From NCBI GenBank assembly GCA_027858995.1, contig JAQIBP010000106.1, positions 1-43,076 of the forward strand: 43,076 nucleotides of DNA, given 5' to 3'. This DNA is from Deltaproteobacteria bacterium (lineage in GTDB: Bacteria; Desulfobacterota; Desulfobacteria; Desulfobacterales; Desulfobacteraceae). Both the position numbers and the translations under genes were made by a program. Positions within the stretch are counted from its first letter, which is position 1. Each line of letters opens with the position of its first letter. A model generated the notes under the pieces. That model did no database searches. It saw only the letters and a program-made list of their open reading frames with translations, and had not been told where the DNA came from. Shown here piece after piece: positions 35,445 through 43,076 of this stretch.

Positions 35445-36071
35445 ATGAATATGCGACTGATAATAATACTTTCATGTTTTCTGATAACCGGCTGTGTATC
35501 AAAGTATCTTAATTTTGATGTTGAAGCAAAAGCCCGTCGCCATATGGTACTGGCTGCATCAAAAGAAGATTTATCACAATTTCAGGATGCCATAAAAGAG
35601 TATATTCTTATATGTGACAAATATTCTGACACAAGTTATTATAAACCTGCTGTCTGGAAACTCACTCTGCTGAATATTAATCCTGATAACCCTGATTATG
35701 ATTACCTCATTGCCCTGGAATGGCTGAAGATTTATTCAAGCCTGCACCTCACACAGGTTGAAGAGGAAACTGCCCATATTTATACCATATTAATCCAGCA
35801 GACATTTCAGATCCAGGAAGAAAAAGAAAAACTTGCATTAGAAATTATGCAGCAGAGAAATGAGAATGCCGGCCTGACTAACAAGTTGTTACAGACCAGA
35901 ACAAATTCATCAAAAAAAGAGAAAAAACTTAAAAAATTAAGTTCCTGTGAAGCTCAACTATCTATTTTTAAAAACAAGCTTGCCAATATAGAGGATAAAC
36001 TCCGGAAAATGAAAGAGATAGATGTCCAGATGCATGAAACCAGAAAAAACAGTAGCAGCACTCCTGAGTAA
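35445..36071 (+). CDS. lipoprotein, YfhG/QseG-like
   Basis: 208 aa from ATG 35445 after a GAAGAGG site. It has a type II signal with lipobox LITGC (Cys at about position 17). The mature part is a helical domain resembling tetratricopeptide-like accessory lipoproteins paired with GlrK-type kinases. The C-terminus is a predicted coiled coil (ENAGLTNKLLQTRTNSSKKE and KNKLANIEDKLRKMKEI). The start lies 11 bases after the kinase stop. It probably resides in the inner or outer membrane and modulates the kinase. Confidence 0.75.
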   Translation: MNMRLIIILSCFLITGCVSKYLNFDVEAKARRHMVLAASKEDLSQFQDAIKEYILICDKYSDTSYYKPAVWKLTLLNINPDNPDYDYLIALEWLKIYSSLHLTQVEEETAHIYTILIQQTFQIQEEKEKLALEIMQQRNENAGLTNKLLQTRTNSSKKEKKLKKLSSCEAQLSIFKNKLANIEDKLRKMKEIDVQMHETRKNSSSTPE

Positions 36072-36092
36072 TATAACTGAGATTAACAGACT

Positions 36093-37505
36093 TTACTGTT
36101 TTATCTCAAGTGCATTGCGAGCTGCGACTTTATAAGCAGCGCTGAGAGTTGGAAAGTTAAAAACTATTTTAAGAAAATAGTCAATGGATCCATTAAAAGC
36201 AATAACACTCTGTCCAATATGAATCAACTCTGCTGCCGACTGCCCGAAAATATGGACTCCAAGCAATTTATGGGTTTTACTGTGAAATATCAGCTTTAGC
36301 ATTCCCTGCTTGCTGCCGATAATAAGACCGCGTGCCAGATCTTTGAACTGGCAGATTCCAACTCCATAGGGGATTTTTTCTTTTTTTGCCTGCTCTTCGG
36401 TAAGCCCTGTCATGGAAATCTCCGGAATGGTATAAATTCCATAGGGGATATCACTTCCGATTCTTGATACTTCTTTATTGCTGACTGCATGCTGTGCTGC
36501 CATACGTCCTTCTTCATTACTTACTGAAACAAGAGAAGGAAAACCAATTACATCGCCTACAGCATAAATATTGGGGACAGCAGTCTGATAATTTGAATTG
36601 ACCTCAAGTTGATTTCTTGAATTAGTCTGCAATCCACAAACTTTGAGGTTCAGTCCATCTGTCATCCCCTCCCTTCCGCTTGCACATAAAAGAGCTGAAG
36701 TTTTTATTTTTTCTCCATTCATGAGGGTGGTTACAACATGATTATCCAATACCTCTACTTTTTTATAAGCAGTCCCAAGCTTCAGCCTGACCCCATCCTT
36801 CTGCATTTCATCAGCCAGTGCATTGGAAATATCGTGATCAATAAAATTGAGCAGCATCATGTTGGAATCAACAATTGTAACCTCTGTACCCATTTTGGCA
36901 AAAATAGTGGCATACTCACACCCGATAACCCCGCCGCCTATTACAACCAGAGATTCGGGAATATCCTTAAGTTGTAAAATAGTATCTGAATCAAGAATAT
37001 ACTCTGCATCAAAATTTAAATGATCAGGATGATAAGGCTTTGTTCCAACAGCAATTATAATTTTTTCAGCTCGCACAGTTATATCACTTGTCTCTTGTTT
37101 CTTGTTTCCAATCTCTTGATTCTTGTGTATAACCAGCTGGTTTAAAGAGTTGAATTCTGCCATGCCTGCAATAAAATCAATACTGTCTTTCTCATAGGCT
37201 CCCAGGATATCATTAACCCTATGTTCAATTACTCTCTCTTTTCGATACATTAACTCCTGAACAGTTAATTTTCTGTCAAGACATATATCTATCCCGCTGA
37301 TACTGCTTTGAGACAGTGATTCAACATATTTTACCGTCTCTCTTAATGATTTGCTCGGAATTGTTCCTGTAATTAAGCCGGCGCCCCCTGGTTTAACGCC
37401 TTTTTCAATTATAACTGTCTTTGCCCCCAGGCTCGCGGCTTCAATGGCTGCCTTTTCTCCGGCAGGGCCAGATCCTATTACAGCAATATCATATCTTTTA
37501 ATCAA
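36093..37505 (-). CDS. soluble pyridine nucleotide transhydrogenase-like flavoprotein
   Basis: About 470 aa. FAD motif DIAVIGSGPAGEKAAIEAAS, NAD motif VVIGGGVIGCEYATIFAKMG, and C-terminal dimerisation domain with HIFGQSAAELIHIGQ. In the redox-disulfide position (usually CxxxxC, or GGGCTHTGTIPSK in SthA) this protein reads GGAGLITGTIPSKSL, with no Cys, so it is not a dihydrolipoyl dehydrogenase; SthA-type NAD(P) transhydrogenase is the closest fit. TTG starts are available at 37514 and 37505; the latter has AAAGG ten bases upstream. Residues near 134-143 (KNQEIGNKKQETS) form a hydrophilic insert encoded by an AGAAACAAGAGACAAG-type repeat. Confidence 0.8.
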   Translation of the reverse strand: MIKRYDIAVIGSGPAGEKAAIEAASLGAKTVIIEKGVKPGGAGLITGTIPSKSLRETVKYVESLSQSSISGIDICLDRKLTVQELMYRKERVIEHRVNDILGAYEKDSIDFIAGMAEFNSLNQLVIHKNQEIGNKKQETSDITVRAEKIIIAVGTKPYHPDHLNFDAEYILDSDTILQLKDIPESLVVIGGGVIGCEYATIFAKMGTEVTIVDSNMMLLNFIDHDISNALADEMQKDGVRLKLGTAYKKVEVLDNHVVTTLMNGEKIKTSALLCASGREGMTDGLNLKVCGLQTNSRNQLEVNSNYQTAVPNIYAVGDVIGFPSLVSVSNEEGRMAAQHAVSNKEVSRIGSDIPYGIYTIPEISMTGLTEEQAKKEKIPYGVGICQFKDLARGLIIGSKQGMLKLIFHSKTHKLLGVHIFGQSAAELIHIGQSVIAFNGSIDYFLKIVFNFPTLSAAYKVAARNALEIKQ

Positions 37506-37615
37506 TGTTTTCAAACCTTTATTTTACAATAATTTTTTTAATTTTTAACTTGATAAGAGTGTTGAAGTCAAGTAATTTAAGCTCATTGTCCTCCTTTTCG
37601 CAATGCTTTTTTTTC

Positions 37616-37655
37616 TTGACACATAGTTATAATATAGCTTATAAATAGTCACATT
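37616..37655 (+). promoter_or_regulatory. promoter/operator module of the fdhD-etfBA operon
   Basis: TTGACA (37616-37621), a 17-base spacer and TTATAA (37639-37644). Direct repeats TAGTTATAAT (37624) and TAGTCACATT (37646) are 22 bases apart. It differs from the bam promoter at 22463-22502 at only a handful of positions over 40 bases, far beyond chance for a promoter core. Confidence 0.75.
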
Positions 37656-37701
37656 GTGAAGAAACAGGTTCCATGAATTTTACAGGCAGGGAGATACATA
37701 A

Positions 37702-38538
37702 TTGAGTCAGAAAAAGGATACCACGGTTTATAAGGCGCTGCAGTGCCGGCAGGAGAGCCTGGGAAATAAACCCCGTGAAGAGACAATATCCCTTGAATTG
37801 ATAGGGGAAGAGCCTTTTTTGATTAATATTGATGAAAAACCATATTCTGTGGTTATGAGAACTCCGGGAGAAGAGATTTTTCATGCAGCCGGGTTCTGTC
37901 TTGGTGAGGGAATTGCAGGTTCTTCTGACGATTTCAAGACCATAGGATATGATAAAGATCTGGATCCCAATATTATTGATATATGGCTCACTGCTGAAAG
38001 AAAAGAAAAAATTCATGATATTCTTGAAAGAAAAATTTTTGTAAGCCAGACCAGCTGCGGTATTTGCGGCAAGGAAATGGTCAGGGACCTTTATCAGAAA
38101 ATCACACCTGCAAAAGACAGTTTTACTGTTGAAATCGGCAGTATTTTTGATTGTATTAACAAACTCAGTGAAAATCAGAATTACTATCAGAGTACCAGAG
38201 GGTCACACGCTGCAATAATATTTGACTCGCAGTTGGAAAAGCTTTCCTTTGCAGAGGATGTAGGCCGGCACAATGCCCTTGACAAGGCAATAGGCAAAGC
38301 CTTGATGAACAGGCAATTATCCAAAGCCAAAATCCTTGTTTTATCTTCAAGGATAAGTTATGAATTAATTCAAAAATCTGCCAGGGCGCAGATACCTGTA
38401 ATGATAAGTAATTCGCGACCCACTGCCCTTGCCGTGGAAATGGGAAAGCGCTTAAATATGACTCTGGCTTTTCCGGTAAAGGAGTCTGAATTAATAATAG
38501 TATGCGGGAAAGAGCGTATAATAAGAGACAAAAGTTAA
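37702..38538 (+). CDS. fdhD: formate dehydrogenase accessory sulfurtransferase
   Basis: 278 aa with TTG start 37702 after a GGGAG site. C119-x2-C122 (SQTSCGICGKEM) is the FdhD sulfur-transfer motif; VGRHNALDKAIG and SSRISYELIQKSARAQIP are further family blocks. FdhD carries sulfur from IscS to the Mo/W-bisPGD cofactor of formate dehydrogenases. No formate dehydrogenase is in the window. Its place as first gene of an ETF operon sharing the bam promoter suggests a cofactor-sulfuration role in the same metabolic state, perhaps for a tungsten enzyme; that is inference. Confidence 0.93.
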   Translation: MSQKKDTTVYKALQCRQESLGNKPREETISLELIGEEPFLINIDEKPYSVVMRTPGEEIFHAAGFCLGEGIAGSSDDFKTIGYDKDLDPNIIDIWLTAERKEKIHDILERKIFVSQTSCGICGKEMVRDLYQKITPAKDSFTVEIGSIFDCINKLSENQNYYQSTRGSHAAIIFDSQLEKLSFAEDVGRHNALDKAIGKALMNRQLSKAKILVLSSRISYELIQKSARAQIPVMISNSRPTALAVEMGKRLNMTLAFPVKESELIIVCGKERIIRDKS

Positions 38539-38562
38539 AAGAAATAAGCCGGAAAAATGAAT

Positions 38563-38601
38563 TTATATCAGCCAAACTAAAAATTTTTATATCAGCCAAA
38601 C
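38563..38601 (+). repeat. tandem repeat, 24-bp period, fdhD-etfB spacer
   Basis: TTATATCAGCCAAAC occurs at 38563-38577 and 38587-38601, with A/T-rich spacers, and a third partial ATATCAG just before the etfB ribosome site. Confidence 0.7.
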
Positions 38602-38627
38602 AAAAAAATATATATCAGGAGGATCAA

Positions 38628-39413
38628 TTGAAAATTCTTACAACCTTAAAAAAAGTAGTTGATGTGGAGTTGAATATCAACGTGGAAAATGGAGCTATTA
38701 TTGAAGACGGTCTCCAGTATGTCATGAATGCCTGGGATGAGAATGCAGTGGAAACTGCTGTACAGCTTAAAGAGAAGAACAAGGCAGAGACAACCCTGGT
38801 AAATATAGGCGGTGGTGATGATAATACCAAAATTATCCGTAAAGGATTTGCCATGGGCATTGATAATGCAATTCAGATTGATGATCCTGCATTGGAAAAT
38901 TCTGATCCATCAATCTATGCCGGAATAATACAGAAAGTTTATGAGCAGGGAGAGTATGACCTTATTATTACAGGGAAACAGGCCCAGGATACAGACAGCG
39001 GCCAGACCGGAATTATTCTGGCGGAATTTCTTGAATTACCCTGTGTAAGCAATGTTATTGATATTGAAGCGATAGATGACCAGCACATTAAAGTCTCCAG
39101 ACTGGGCGATGCAGGAACAGAAATCCTTGAAATTGAACTGCCTGCAGTGGTAACAGTAAGTGATGGTATTAATGAGCCCCGTCTGCCAGCCATGCGGGGT
39201 ATTATGATGGCAAAGAAAAAGAAAATCAGTGTAATGGACCTTGCAGGTCTTGGAATTTCCTGGGATGAATTAGGGGGAGGATCACCAAAGTCAGAAATTA
39301 CAGAATTCATGAAATCGGAAACACGCCAGGCAGGACAGAAATTTGAAGGTGATGCAGCCGAGATTACAGCCAAAGTAGTAGATCTTCTTGCCAATGAGGC
39401 AAAAGTACTTTAA
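38628..39413 (+). CDS. etfB: electron transfer flavoprotein beta subunit
   Basis: 261 aa from TTG 38628, five bases after a perfect AGGAGG; longer in-frame starts would lie within fdhD. ETF-beta features: MKILTTLKKVVDVELNINVE, YDLIITGKQAQDTDSGQTGI, LPCVSNVIDIE and PRLPAMRGIMMAKKKKISVM. With EtfA it accepts electrons from acyl-CoA dehydrogenases. Non-bifurcating versus bifurcating type cannot be decided safely here. Gene order is fdhD-etfB-etfA-membrane oxidoreductase. Confidence 0.95.
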   Translation: MKILTTLKKVVDVELNINVENGAIIEDGLQYVMNAWDENAVETAVQLKEKNKAETTLVNIGGGDDNTKIIRKGFAMGIDNAIQIDDPALENSDPSIYAGIIQKVYEQGEYDLIITGKQAQDTDSGQTGIILAEFLELPCVSNVIDIEAIDDQHIKVSRLGDAGTEILEIELPAVVTVSDGINEPRLPAMRGIMMAKKKKISVMDLAGLGISWDELGGGSPKSEITEFMKSETRQAGQKFEGDAAEITAKVVDLLANEAKVL

Positions 39414-39480
39414 GGGCTATGTAAAATCATTAAATTTTAACCGGATAGTGTACCGGATTTATATAAGGAAAATTATTATT

Positions 39481-40440
39481 ATGACAAAAATACTCGTAGT
39501 TGCAGACATTAAAGAGGGTGTCTTAAAAGGCAGCACAAAAGAACTATTATCAAAAGCCAGAGCCATTGGTGCCAAAACAGCAGTAGTGGCAGTTGGATCT
39601 GATATTGAATCTTTAAGTGCAGATCTTGCAGATGCAGGATCTGATACCCAGTATATTGCAGATGACAAAAGCCTTGACCTGTTCAGCGCAGCACCATTTA
39701 CATCCTGCGTGGTTGATGCAGCAAAACAGTTTGAAGCCGGCCTTATATGGTTTGGCTTTTCTGAAACAGGTAAGGCTGTTGCTCCAAGGGTTGCAGCACA
39801 ATTAGATGCTGCCTGTGCAAGTGACATAACAGATGCCCAGATTGATGGAGACCAGATTACAATAACAAGACCTGCTATTGCAAATAAAGTAATGCAAAAG
39901 ATCAAAGTAAATACAGAACAATTGGTTGCAGTTGTGAGAGCCGGCGCATTTGAAGCTGATGAAAGCATAAGCGGAACCCAGAATGTTGTTAAACTTTCTG
40001 CTCCTGAGCCTGACCTGAAAGCGGTAATTAAAGAAGTTTTGTCAGATGCAAGCGGTGAAATTGACCTTGGCGATGCAGACATTGTTATTTCAGTTGGTCG
40101 TGGTGTCAAGGATCAGGCAGGAATTGATCTTGTAAAGGGACTGGCCGATGATCTTACTGCAGGTTTTGGATCTTCAAGAGCAATGGTTGATGCAGGGCTT
40201 ATGGCACAAAACAAACAGGTTGGCCAGACCGGTAAAATAGTAGCTCCAAATCTCTATATGGCATTGGGTATTTCAGGGGCAATTCAGCATCTTGCCGGCA
40301 TGACCGGATCAAAAACCATTCTTGCTGTTAATAAAGACCCTGAAGCACCGATATTTAATGTTGCTGATTATGGTATTGTGGGCGATCTTTTTGAGGTGGT
40401 TCCTATCCTCAGAGAAGAAATTAAAAAAATTAAAGGCTAA
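39481..40440 (+). CDS. etfA: electron transfer flavoprotein alpha subunit
   Basis: 319 aa from ATG 39481 (MTKILVVADIKEGVL); the frame is open upstream to 39388 but that extension has no family similarity. The C-terminal FAD-binding domain is clear: VISVGRGVKDQAGIDLVKGL, AMVDAGLMAQNKQVGQTGKI, YMALGISGAIQHLAGMTGSK and NKDPEAPIFNVADYGIVGDL. It partners EtfB. The palindromic element copy B starts at the base after its stop. Confidence 0.96.
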   Translation: MTKILVVADIKEGVLKGSTKELLSKARAIGAKTAVVAVGSDIESLSADLADAGSDTQYIADDKSLDLFSAAPFTSCVVDAAKQFEAGLIWFGFSETGKAVAPRVAAQLDAACASDITDAQIDGDQITITRPAIANKVMQKIKVNTEQLVAVVRAGAFEADESISGTQNVVKLSAPEPDLKAVIKEVLSDASGEIDLGDADIVISVGRGVKDQAGIDLVKGLADDLTAGFGSSRAMVDAGLMAQNKQVGQTGKIVAPNLYMALGISGAIQHLAGMTGSKTILAVNKDPEAPIFNVADYGIVGDLFEVVPILREEIKKIKG

Positions 40441-40560
40441 TTTGAGCGAAAACTCACCCATCTAAGGCGTTGCTGCAAAGTTTTGCAATCCTCATGTACT
40501 ACAGTACACTCCGGTTGCAAAACTTCTTGCGCCTTGTATATGGGCAAGTTTTCACTCAAA
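40441..40560 (+). repeat. long palindromic 3' element, copy B
   Basis: Starts directly after the etfA stop. Outer arms TTTGAGCGAAAACT...AGTTTTCACTCAAA, then CACCCAT...ATATGGG, AAGGCG...CGCCTT, CGTTGCTGC, and inner hairpin TTTTGCAATCC...GGTTGCAAAA with tip ATGTACT/AGTACAC. It matches copy A (2942-3085) in the same orientation relative to its gene, and lies between etfA and the membrane oxidoreductase. Confidence 0.85.
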
Positions 40561-40627
40561 TTCAGAGTTAAATTTAATGGTTGTTTAAAAATTATTATAA
40601 CTAAGAATTAGTACTTAGAGGTAAGTT

Positions 40628-42733
40628 ATGAATCCCATTGTGATGTCCATCCTTCTCATTGTCGGTATAGCAGTTTTCTGCCACACCATGTATTATAAAA
40701 TTCAACTGCTCATGGCTCTTGAACCTCTGGATCGGTTCGGCCGGATAACAGAACGGCTTAAAAATATGGTGATACTAGCCATAGGGCAAAAGCGTCTGGC
40801 AGGAAGAAAAAAAGAGTGGGCAGCAGGAATAATGCATGCTTTTATCTTCTGGGGATTTTGTATTCTTATCATAAGAAGTCTCAATATTTACGGTGAAGGC
40901 TTTATCACGGGTTATCATCTTCCCTTTCTCGGTGATGATTTTCTCTTGGGGTATCTTTATATTGCCCTGAAAGACATCATGGAAGGCATTGTTTTATTGA
41001 TGATTATTTATGCTGTTTTTCGAAGAGCAGTGATAAAACCTGAACGAATGCATCACACACTGGAAGCCTATGTTGTTCTTATTATGATTGGTGTTTTAAT
41101 GATTTCAGATCTTCTTTATGATGGTGCAAGATATAATCTGATTACCCTCTACAGCAACCCTGATCACCTCCATTTTTTCAATAATCCCCAATATGGTTCT
41201 GAATTTGTATGGACACCTGTTTCCGTAGGTGCTGCATCTTTGATCTCCTGGATAAGTGCTGATTCAACTCAAGTTCTAATGGAAGGAATGTTCTGGCTCC
41301 ATGTCATAACCCAGCTTACATTTTTAAATCTTCTGCCCCTTGGAAAACATTTCCATGTTATTACCGCCCTGCCAAATGTCTTTTTAAAATCCCTTGGCTA
41401 TCCCCATGAAAAGACTCAGCTTCTTGATCTTGAAGATGAATCAGTGTGGGAAGATGAATCCCTTGGAATCAATCATATTCACCAGCTCAACTGGAAACAG
41501 GGGCTGGACCTTTATACCTGTACTGAATGTGGCAGATGTAAAGAGGTCTGCCCTGCCTATGTAACAGATAAACCCTTGAGCCTGCATGAATTCAATGATG
41601 ATTTAAAACATGAACTGTTTGCAAATGCAGACAATATTATTAAACGTTCGAAACTGGCAGCCACTCTCACAGAAGAAGATTCTGAAAAGAATGAAGAGAT
41701 AAAAGCCCAAATGGCCGAGCTTAACAGCGATAAAAAGCTTATTGGTGATGTGATTTCTGAAGATACACTCTGGGCATGTACTACTTGCCGCGCCTGTGAA
41801 GAAGTCTGTCCTGTTACCATTGAACAGGTGCCTCGCATAATGGCCATGAGACAGGGCCAGGCCCTCATGGAAGGAGCTTATCCCAAAGAACTGGATACAG
41901 CCCTGAAAGGTCTTGAGCGAAATGGCAATCCCTGGGGCATTGGCTATGATAAACGGGCTGACTGGGCAGATGGCCTTGATGTTAAAATAATGGCTGAGGA
42001 TTCTGAAGTTGACTATCTTCTATGGATCGGCTGTGCCGGCTCCTTTGACGACAGGACCAAAAAAGTATCAATCAGCCTTGTTAAAATCCTTCAGAAAGCC
42101 AATATAAACTTTGCAATTCTGGGTAAAGAGGAGAAATGTACCGGCGATTTTGCAAGACGCGTGGGTAATGAAATGATGTACCAGATGATGGCCCAGGAGA
42201 ATATTGAGACCCTGAACAATTACAAGGTTAAAAAAATCATTGCCGCATGCCCCCACTGCCTGAATACCCTGAAACATGAATATCCGCAAATGGACGGAAA
42301 CTATGAAGTAATCCATCATACCCAGTTTATTCATGATCTCATAAACCAGGGTAAAATCACCTTGAATAAATCCTTAGAAGGCTCTCTGACCTATCACGAT
42401 CCCTGCTATCTCGGGCGATACAATTCAACCTATGACCAGCCCAGATCAATTCTGCAGTCCATGTCAAAGAAAGGCATTCAAGAGCTTGACCGCCACGGCA
42501 AAGAGAGTTTCTGCTGCGGTGCAGGCGGTGGAAGAATGTGGTTAGAAGAGAACATTGGTAAAAGAATCAATGTGGAGAGAGCTGAAGAAATTGTTGATAA
42601 CAAGGCAGACAGTGTTGCAGTGGCCTGCCCTTTCTGCCTGACAATGATTGAAGACGGCATGAAAGAACTTAATAAGGAAGAATCAATCAAAACCTTTGAT
42701 ATTGCAGAACTTGTGGCAGCTAATATGGAGTAA
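40628..42733 (+). CDS. membrane FeS oxidoreductase, ETF:menaquinone oxidoreductase (EMO) type
   Basis: 701 aa. The N-terminal part to about residue 260 has several membrane helices resembling the NarI/HdrE haem-b domain (FCHTMYYKIQ, GIMHAFIFWGFCILIIRSLN). It is followed by two [4Fe-4S] motifs (CTECGRCKEVCP, CTTCRACEEVCP) and two CCG domains; the second is intact (HDPCYLGRYN...FCCGAGGGR), the first is degenerate at its second half (EEKCTGD). Such proteins next to etfBA are known or proposed to take electrons from EtfAB into menaquinone during beta-oxidation-like acyl-CoA dehydrogenation. Its soluble half parallels BamD. Start ATG 40628 has a GAGGTAAG site. Confidence 0.9.
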   Translation: MNPIVMSILLIVGIAVFCHTMYYKIQLLMALEPLDRFGRITERLKNMVILAIGQKRLAGRKKEWAAGIMHAFIFWGFCILIIRSLNIYGEGFITGYHLPFLGDDFLLGYLYIALKDIMEGIVLLMIIYAVFRRAVIKPERMHHTLEAYVVLIMIGVLMISDLLYDGARYNLITLYSNPDHLHFFNNPQYGSEFVWTPVSVGAASLISWISADSTQVLMEGMFWLHVITQLTFLNLLPLGKHFHVITALPNVFLKSLGYPHEKTQLLDLEDESVWEDESLGINHIHQLNWKQGLDLYTCTECGRCKEVCPAYVTDKPLSLHEFNDDLKHELFANADNIIKRSKLAATLTEEDSEKNEEIKAQMAELNSDKKLIGDVISEDTLWACTTCRACEEVCPVTIEQVPRIMAMRQGQALMEGAYPKELDTALKGLERNGNPWGIGYDKRADWADGLDVKIMAEDSEVDYLLWIGCAGSFDDRTKKVSISLVKILQKANINFAILGKEEKCTGDFARRVGNEMMYQMMAQENIETLNNYKVKKIIAACPHCLNTLKHEYPQMDGNYEVIHHTQFIHDLINQGKITLNKSLEGSLTYHDPCYLGRYNSTYDQPRSILQSMSKKGIQELDRHGKESFCCGAGGGRMWLEENIGKRINVERAEEIVDNKADSVAVACPFCLTMIEDGMKELNKEESIKTFDIAELVAANME

Positions 42734-42849
42734 TTAACACCAGGGCTTTTACGGCTGACTCATTCCTGCCTGCATTGTCCATGATCGCAGATACCACAGG
42801 CTGCTCAGATCAGGCAGCAATGCTGCGTTTCCACAATTATTTATCTAAC

Positions 42850-42879
42850 TTGACAAAGAGTGTTTTTCCATCCTAATAT
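42850..42879 (+). promoter_or_regulatory. possible promoter in the right-end gap
   Basis: TTGACA (42850-42855), an 18-base spacer and TAATAT (42874-42879) lie in the 343-base non-coding tail, presumably for a gene beyond the window. Further right, TTGCAATCCTG (near 42912) and CAGGATTGCAA (near 43030) form a distant inverted pair. No gene was recognised in 42734-43076. Confidence 0.35.
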
Positions 42880-43076
42880 CAGTATACAAAATGAATAATT
42901 TCAATAGATTGCAATCCTGGTCTGAAAATCGACCGAGCGGAGCTATGGATTTTCTTTGAAATCAAGATAATACCTTAACCATTTTTTTAAAAATTATACT
43001 TATTTGCTGGAATATTATTTTTCTTCAGCAGGATTGCAAATTTTTTGTAAAATTTTTTGAGGTCTTTTAATCATCA

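Noticed and set aside
39459-40109. 216-residue minus-strand open frame opposite etfA
   Set aside because: It is antisense to a clear ETF-alpha gene, is serine/alanine-rich in the way shadow frames are, and has no family motif.
42780-42835. Short GCTGC/GCAGC hairpin as a terminator of the last gene
   Set aside because: The stem is only about five base pairs and is not followed by a T-tract.
1-43076. CRISPR arrays, tRNA or rRNA genes, insertion sequences, phage genes
   Set aside because: I looked in the intergenic gaps and saw no regularly spaced repeat array, no cloverleaf-like sequence and no transposase or integrase reading frame.

Overview
The window is AT-rich, gene-dense chromosome from a strictly anaerobic bacterium, most likely a Desulfobacteraceae-type sulfate reducer (Desulfobacula/Desulfobacter-like) that degrades aromatic compounds. 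The main reason is a complete benzoyl-CoA reductase class II operon in the order bamBCDEFGHI, accompanied by ETF and a membrane ETF:quinone oxidoreductase, a tungsten aldehyde oxidoreductase, rubredoxin, hybrid cluster protein and many 4Fe-4S proteins. No sulfate-reduction gene lies in the window, so the assignment to a sulfate reducer is inference.

Layout. (1) 1-4990: a broken LysE-type transporter, then a minus-strand block read as hcp, a zinc-ribbon/HD protein, a ferredoxin-domain protein and a small siroheme-type reductase; this looks like a nitrosative-stress/nitrogen-oxide cluster. A Crp/Fnr-type regulator diverges from it, with a perfect FNR-type palindrome between. (2) 5800-12000: tungsten AOR, MscS channel, hisD, then rubredoxin and nitroreductase on the minus strand. 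(3) 12240-15925: hisS, aspS and an HD hydrolase. (4) 16000-18730, minus strand: a DUF3047 protein, a min locus reduced by deletions to fragments of minC, minD and minE, and a hybrid histidine kinase. (5) 18926-22296: DAHP synthase, aroB, a CYTH protein and a DmeF-like metal exporter. (6) 22463-33773: the bam operon. bamE and bamF both need UGA read as selenocysteine, and each has a SECIS-like hairpin at the expected distance. (7) 33977-36071: sensor kinase plus lipoprotein, then a soluble transhydrogenase-like flavoprotein on the minus strand. (8) 37616-42733: fdhD, etfB, etfA and the membrane FeS oxidoreductase.

How it fits together. BamBC would carry the W-dependent ring reduction, and BamDEFGHI form an HdrABC/MvhD/NuoEFG-like electron-transfer (probably bifurcating or confurcating) module. 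EtfAB plus the membrane oxidoreductase would return electrons from acyl-CoA dehydrogenation to menaquinone. A nearly identical promoter/operator module of about 40 bp sits in front of both bamB and fdhD-etfBA, which directly suggests co-regulation of these two operons.

The most unusual sequence feature is a family of three long palindromic elements of about 120-145 bp. Each starts 0 to 9 bases after a stop codon (hcp, bamF, etfA) in the same orientation relative to the upstream gene. Their arm sequences differ between copies but stay complementary, which points to a selected hairpin in the RNA (or DNA).
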